This document shows, in pieces, positions 12,085 through 14,746 of a stretch of 14,746 bases of DNA. A model generated the notes under the pieces. The model had not been told where the DNA came from and ran no database searches. It saw only the letters and a program-made list of their open reading frames with translations. This DNA comes from Ga0077527 sp038144955. Lineage in GTDB: Bacteria; Pseudomonadota; Gammaproteobacteria; Burkholderiales; SG8-41. A program made the position numbers and the translations under genes. The stretch is from assembly GCA_038144955.1 (NCBI GenBank), contig JAYQOT010000055.1, positions 1 through 14,746 of the forward strand, read 5' to 3'. Numbering within the stretch: position 1 is the first letter of the stretch; every line of letters starts with the position of its first letter.

Positions 12085-12192
12085 GGTCGTTCTCCGTTAA
12101 ACGTTAAACGATGCCGGCAAACACCGAATCCGGAATCAGGGCGGGTACCGCAAAGCGTTTACCTTCCCCATTTCCTTGTTTCTGCACTTGCC

Positions 12193-12229
12193 GCTCCTGC
12201 TGCTATACGGCGACCAATGATCCAGGAGC
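12193..12229 (-). other. Stem-loop in the rplJ leader
   Basis: On the minus strand GCTCCTG (12223-12229) pairs perfectly with CAGGAGC (12193-12199) around a 23-nt loop. It lies between the kink-turn element and the rplJ start, 109 nt from the latter. The 5' arm contains CTCC, complementary to the GGAG of rplJ, so alternative pairing is conceivable but only 4 bp long. Confidence 0.4.
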
Positions 12230-12261
12230 CAACATGAACATGTCTGACCTGTTTCGGGCAC

Positions 12262-12341
12262 ACCGTCTGCGTAGGACTTCAGCTTCCGGCCGCACTGTTC
12301 CGCGGCTTTCTTCCAAAATTAAACCTCTCGGTACCTACGGT
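12262..12341 (-). promoter_or_regulatory. L10 leader: L10(L12) binding element with kink-turn
   Basis: The minus strand reads ACCGTAGG at 12334-12341 and CCTACGCAGACGGT at 12262-12275. ACCG pairs with CGGT and TAGG with CCTA, leaving CGCAGA as an asymmetric bulge on one side: a kink-turn layout. The arms enclose a 5-bp hairpin (GCCGC with GCGGC, 12289-12306) and a TTTAAT-containing junction. This matches, as I know it, the E. coli L10 leader, where the L10-L12 complex binds upstream of rplJ and represses translation of rplJ and rplL. Position 178-257 nt before the rplJ start is comparable. The remainder of the 334-bp spacer shows no ORF and no convincing promoter. Confidence 0.8.
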
Positions 12342-12388
12342 CTTTGACAACCCGCCGGCGATGCACTGCCGACGGCCCAAAGTTCCTG

Positions 12389-12411
12389 CCCCGCGCACTC
12401 AATGCGCGGGG
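12389..12411 (-). other. GC-rich stem-loop just after rplA
   Basis: CCCCGCGCA pairs perfectly with TGCGCGGGG (9 bp) around TTGAG, beginning 7 nt after the rplA stop. The sequence that follows (GCAGGAACTTTGGG) has no U-run, so an intrinsic terminator is doubtful. It could protect the rplKA mRNA 3' end or pause polymerase before the L10 leader. Confidence 0.55.
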
Positions 12412-12418
12412 ACTTCAA

Positions 12419-13126
12419 TTACTGCTGTTGCTGCTGCGCGAAGCTCGACTGGTCGACGCGTACGCCAGGACCCATCGTGCTCGACACCGCGATTTTCTTC
12501 AGATAGATGCCTTTGATGCCCGTCGGACGCGCCTTGTTAACGGCATCAACCAGTGCTTTCAGGTTTTCTTCCAGCGCATCCACCGTGAACGACGCACGTC
12601 CGATCGTGCATTGCACGATGCCCGCCTTGTCGGCCCGGTACTGCACCTGGCCGGCCTTGGCGTTCTTGACCGCCAACGTCACGTCCTGGGTCACCGTTCC
12701 CACCTTGGGGTTCGGCATCAAGCCGCGCGGGCCCAGCACCTGGCCGAGCTGGCCGACCACGCGCATTGCATCCGGCGTGGCGATAACCACGTCGAAATCC
12801 ATCTTGCCGCCCTTGATCTCGGCCGCCAGATCGTCGAAGCCGACGAGATCGGCACCGGCATCCTTTGCCTGTTGCGCCTTGTCGCCCTGCGCGAACACCG
12901 CCACGCGCACGGTTTTGCCGGTGCCCTGGGGCAGCACGACCGAACCGCGAACCGTCTGATCCGATTTCTTGGCATCGATGCCGAGATTGATCGCGACATC
13001 AACGGCCTCGTTGAACTTGGCAGTGGCGTTTTCCTTGACCAGCTGCAGCGCGTCTTTCAGCGCGTAGAGCTTGTCACGGCTGACCTTCGCACGCACGGCC
13101 TTGTAACGCTTGGAAATGTTGGCCAT
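12419..13126 (-). CDS. rplA: 50S ribosomal protein L1
   Basis: L1 forms the mobile stalk at the ribosomal E site and in many bacteria represses translation of its own rplK-rplA mRNA. The product is 235 residues, beginning MANISKRYKAVRAKVSRDKL. It carries the rRNA-binding signature GPRGLMPNPKVGTV and a conserved GIYLKKIAVSSTMGPG near the end. The C-terminus is a run of five glutamines (AQQQQQ), encoded mostly by CAG. The ATG directly follows the rplK stop (TAAATG, no gap), and its GGAGGG Shine-Dalgarno is inside the last rplK codons, which indicates translational coupling. A 334-bp leader region separates it from rplJ. Confidence 0.98.
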   Translation of the reverse strand: MANISKRYKAVRAKVSRDKLYALKDALQLVKENATAKFNEAVDVAINLGIDAKKSDQTVRGSVVLPQGTGKTVRVAVFAQGDKAQQAKDAGADLVGFDDLAAEIKGGKMDFDVVIATPDAMRVVGQLGQVLGPRGLMPNPKVGTVTQDVTLAVKNAKAGQVQYRADKAGIVQCTIGRASFTVDALEENLKALVDAVNKARPTGIKGIYLKKIAVSSTMGPGVRVDQSSFAQQQQQ

Positions 13127-13558
13127 TTACACACCCTCCACTTCGACGCCCATGCTGCGGGCACTGCCGGCGATGGTGCGCACGGCCGCTTCAAGATCGG
13201 CAGCAGTCAAGTCGGGCATTTTTGCCTTGGCGATTTCTTCGACCTGGGCGCGCGTGATCTTGCCTACCTTGTCGGTATGCGGGCGGGCGCTGCCGCTTTC
13301 AATCTTGGCTGCCTTCTTGATCAGGATCGACGCCGGTGGCGTCTTCATGATGAAGGTGAAGCTCTTGTCCTGGTAAGCCGTGATCACCACAGGGACCGGC
13401 AGGCCGGCTTCCATTTTCTGCGTGGCGGCATTGAACGCCTTGCAGAATTCCATGATGTTCAGGCCGCGCTGGCCGAGCGCGGGCCCGATGGGCGGCGAAG
13501 GATTCGCCTTTCCCGCCGGCACTTGCAGCTTGATGAAGCCGACAACTTTCTTTGCCAT
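13127..13558 (-). CDS. rplK: 50S ribosomal protein L11
   Basis: L11 binds the GTPase-associated region of 23S rRNA, is the target area of thiostrepton, and is needed for RelA activation during the stringent response. The product is 143 residues, MAKKVVGFIKLQVPAGKANP at the start. The proline-rich SPPIGPALGQRGLNIMEFCK segment lies in the N-terminal domain. The C-terminal rRNA-binding domain (about 70-143) includes GKITRAQVEEIAKAKMPDL. AAGGAG lies 7 nt before the ATG. The 65-nt spacer from nusG is the natural place for an L1 operator, as in E. coli, but I could not fold a convincing L1 site. Confidence 0.98.
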   Translation of the reverse strand: MAKKVVGFIKLQVPAGKANPSPPIGPALGQRGLNIMEFCKAFNAATQKMEAGLPVPVVITAYQDKSFTFIMKTPPASILIKKAAKIESGSARPHTDKVGKITRAQVEEIAKAKMPDLTAADLEAAVRTIAGSARSMGVEVEGV

Positions 13559-13623
13559 CTAAGTTCTCCTTACGGGTGCAAACGGGCGCCTGGCTGCAGC
13601 GTCCTCCCCGGGGTTAATAAAAC

Positions 13624-14157
13624 TCAGGCCTTCTCGACCTGACCAAAATCCAGCTCGACCGGCGTCGACCGGCCAAAAATCGTCACCGACACCCGCAGCT
13701 TGCTCTTGTCGTAGTTGACGTCTTCCACGTTGCCGTGAAAATCGGCGAATGGACCATCCTTCACGCGCACTGCCTCGCCCACCTCGAACAGCACTTTGGG
13801 CCGCGGCTTCTCAACCCCTTCCTGGATCTGGTTGAGGATGTTTTGCACTTCCTTCTCGGAAATCGGCGTCGGCTTTGTGGCCGTACCGCCGACAAAACCG
13901 GTGACCTTCGCGGTGTTCTTGACCAGATGCCAGGACTCGTCGGTCATGTCCATTTCGACCAGCACGTAGCCAGGGAAAAATTTGCGCTCGCTGATGCTTT
14001 TCTGGCCGCTCTTCATCTCGACCACTTCTTCGACCGGCACCAGTATCTGGCCGAACTTGTCCTGCATGCCGGCACGGCGGATACGGTCGAGCAAAGCGCG
14101 CTGGACGCTTTTTTCAAAGCCCGAATACGCGTGCACGACATACCATTTCTTGCTCAT
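13624..14157 (-). CDS. nusG: Transcription termination/antitermination factor NusG
   Basis: NusG binds the RNA polymerase clamp, suppresses pausing and links polymerase to Rho or to the leading ribosome through S10. From the second of two consecutive ATGs (14155-14157) the product is 177 residues, MSKKWYVVHAYSGFEKSVQR; the first ATG (14158-14160) adds one Met. I prefer the second because GGCGG is then 6 nt away instead of 3, though the choice is not certain. The NGN domain covers about residues 3-110 and includes FFPGYVLVEMDM and the WHLVKNT segment. The KOW domain covers about 123-177 (VGEAVRVKDGPFADFHGNVE). The start overlaps the secE stop, so the two are translationally coupled. Confidence 0.97.
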   Translation of the reverse strand: MSKKWYVVHAYSGFEKSVQRALLDRIRRAGMQDKFGQILVPVEEVVEMKSGQKSISERKFFPGYVLVEMDMTDESWHLVKNTAKVTGFVGGTATKPTPISEKEVQNILNQIQEGVEKPRPKVLFEVGEAVRVKDGPFADFHGNVEDVNYDKSKLRVSVTIFGRSTPVELDFGQVEKA

Positions 14158-14498
14158 CATTCACCGCCGATCAGCTTTTGCACGACCCACAGCAGGATCG
14201 CATCCACCATCCACAGAAAAAGCGCCATCACCAGCACAAACACGAACACGATCGCAGTGGCCTGCAGGGTTTCATTGCGCGTCGGCCATACCACCTTGCG
14301 GGTCTCGGCCGCAGACTCCTGGGCAAAAGCGAACAGGCTTTGCCCGATCGCAGAAGTCCAGAGCACGGCAGCACCTGCGCCCAGTCCAGCCAGCACCGAT
14401 GCCAGACGGATCACCGTCGCACTTTCCTGCAGGTAATAAAACCCGGCAATGCCGGCAAGCACCAGCAATGCCGCCACTGCTACCTTGATCTTGTCCAC
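14157..14498 (-). CDS. secE: Preprotein translocase subunit SecE
   Basis: SecE is the essential inner-membrane clamp around SecY in the protein export channel. The product is 113 residues, slightly shorter than the 127 of E. coli. Three hydrophobic segments are visible: about 6-23 (VAVAALLVLAGIAGFYYL), 29-48 and 80-108. Between the second and third lies the conserved cytoplasmic amphipathic element ETRKVVWPTRNETLQAT. The start is GTG at 14496-14498; no ATG is available upstream in frame, and only a weak GGGA precedes it. The gene ends in tandem TGA TGA codons, which overlap the ATGATG of nusG. Pairing with nusG is the near-universal arrangement. Confidence 0.95.
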   Translation of the reverse strand: MDKIKVAVAALLVLAGIAGFYYLQESATVIRLASVLAGLGAGAAVLWTSAIGQSLFAFAQESAAETRKVVWPTRNETLQATAIVFVFVLVMALFLWMVDAILLWVVQKLIGGE

Positions 14499-14524
14499 TA
14501 TCGCTACCGTCCCGCGCTTTCCGA

Positions 14525-14550
14525 ATCTGCCGTGCCTGCGCCCGGCAGAT
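14525..14550 (-). other. Perfect 8-bp stem-loop between tRNA-Trp and secE
   Basis: ATCTGCCG pairs with CGGCAGAT around a 10-nt loop in the 73-nt spacer. There is no U-tract on the secE side, so it is not an intrinsic terminator. A role in tRNA 3'-end processing or in protecting the secE mRNA 5' end after cleavage is inferred only. Confidence 0.5.
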
Positions 14551-14571
14551 CTGAGTTCCGTTACACCTGTT

Positions 14572-14647
14572 TGGCAGGCCAGGAGGGAATCGAACCCCCA
14601 ACCTTCGGTTTTGGAGACCGACGCTCTGCCAGTTGAGCTACTGGCCT
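14572..14647 (-). tRNA. trnW: tRNA-Trp (anticodon CCA)
   Basis: A 76-nt tRNA folds as a full cloverleaf on the minus strand. The acceptor stem AGGCCAG pairs with CTGGCCT, followed by discriminator G and an encoded CCA. The anticodon stem TCGGT/ACCGA holds loop CTCCAAA with anticodon CCA at 14612-14614, reading UGG. The T arm is GGGGG-TTCGATT-CCCTC with one G-U pair. It starts 6 nt after the tuf stop, so it is probably released from a tuf-secE transcript by RNase P and 3' processing. Confidence 0.97.
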
Positions 14648-14653
14648 GCAGCC

Positions 14654-14746
14654 TTACTCAATGACCTTGGCGACGACGCCGGCGCCGACGGTTTTGCCAC
14701 CCTCGCGAATGGCAAAACGCAGCCCCTCTTCCATCGCGATGGGCTG
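14654..14746 (-). CDS. tuf: Elongation factor Tu, C-terminal end (5' part outside window)
   Basis: Only the last 30 codons and the TAA stop are inside the window. They read QPIAMEEGLRFAIREGG followed by KTVGAGVVAKVIE, the highly conserved end of EF-Tu domain III. EF-Tu delivers aminoacyl-tRNA to the ribosome as a GTP complex. The frame runs off the high-coordinate edge without interruption. The gene lies immediately upstream of tRNA-Trp with a 6-nt gap, indicating a shared transcript. Betaproteobacteria commonly have two tuf copies, one of them next to fusA; this is the copy upstream of secE. Confidence 0.96.
   Translation of the reverse strand, partial: QPIAMEEGLRFAIREGGKTVGAGVVAKVIE

Noticed and set aside
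13559..13623. L1 repressor site in the nusG-rplK spacer
   Set aside because: A CCCCGGGG palindrome and an imperfect GGACGC/GCGCCC pairing are present, but I could not form the asymmetric loop typical of an L1 site, so no feature is called.
12344..13642. 432-codon open frame on the plus strand opposite rplA-rplK
   Set aside because: It is fully antisense to two unmistakable ribosomal genes, crosses both gene boundaries, and its translation resembles no protein; long antisense frames are expected in GC-rich, codon-biased genes.

Overview
This window is a core-genome block of a bacterium, almost certainly a betaproteobacterium. Every gene reads on the minus strand, so transcription runs from high to low coordinates: tuf (3' end) - tRNA-Trp - secE - nusG - rplK - rplA - rplJ - rplL - rpoB - rpoC - rpsL - rpsG - fusA (5' part). 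The evidence for the lineage is the gene order with tRNA-Trp between tuf and secE, a 156-residue S7 ending in SHYRF, RpoB and RpoC proteins of the proteobacterial type (about 1371 and 1413 residues, RpoC with the SI3 insertion), and T523-N524 in the rifampicin pocket, as I recall from Neisseria and other beta relatives. I cannot name a genus.

Region by region. 14654-14746 is the C-terminus of EF-Tu, and 14572-14647 is tRNA-Trp(CCA) starting only 6 nt after the tuf stop. 14157-14498 (SecE) and 13624-14157 (NusG) overlap at their stop/start. 12419-13558 encodes L11 and L1, directly abutting. A 334-bp gene-free leader (12085-12418) carries a well-formed L10(L12) autoregulatory kink-turn. 11095-12084 encodes L10 and L12. 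A 146-bp spacer with two hairpins (10949-11094) separates rplL from rpoB and looks like the known attenuator/processing region. 2497-10948 encodes the RNA polymerase beta and beta' subunits. A 210-bp spacer (2287-2496) holds a near-consensus sigma70 promoter overlapping the rpoC stop, then an intrinsic terminator. After it the str genes rpsL, rpsG and fusA follow; fusA runs off the low-coordinate edge.

The genes build the two central machines, RNA polymerase (rpoB, rpoC, NusG) and the ribosome with its GTPase factors (L11, L1, L10, L12, S12, S7, EF-G, EF-Tu, tRNA-Trp), plus SecE of the translocon. The stoichiometry controls that can be read from the DNA are: the L10 leader, a TTG start for L10 against a strong ATG/Shine-Dalgarno for L12, a hairpin attenuator before rpoB, and a promoter/terminator pair before rpsL.

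I found no mobile element, CRISPR array, defence system or other accessory cassette. Nothing here looks like a new biological system. The points worth a second look are regulatory and lie in the spacers, above all the promoter-then-terminator arrangement upstream of rpsL.
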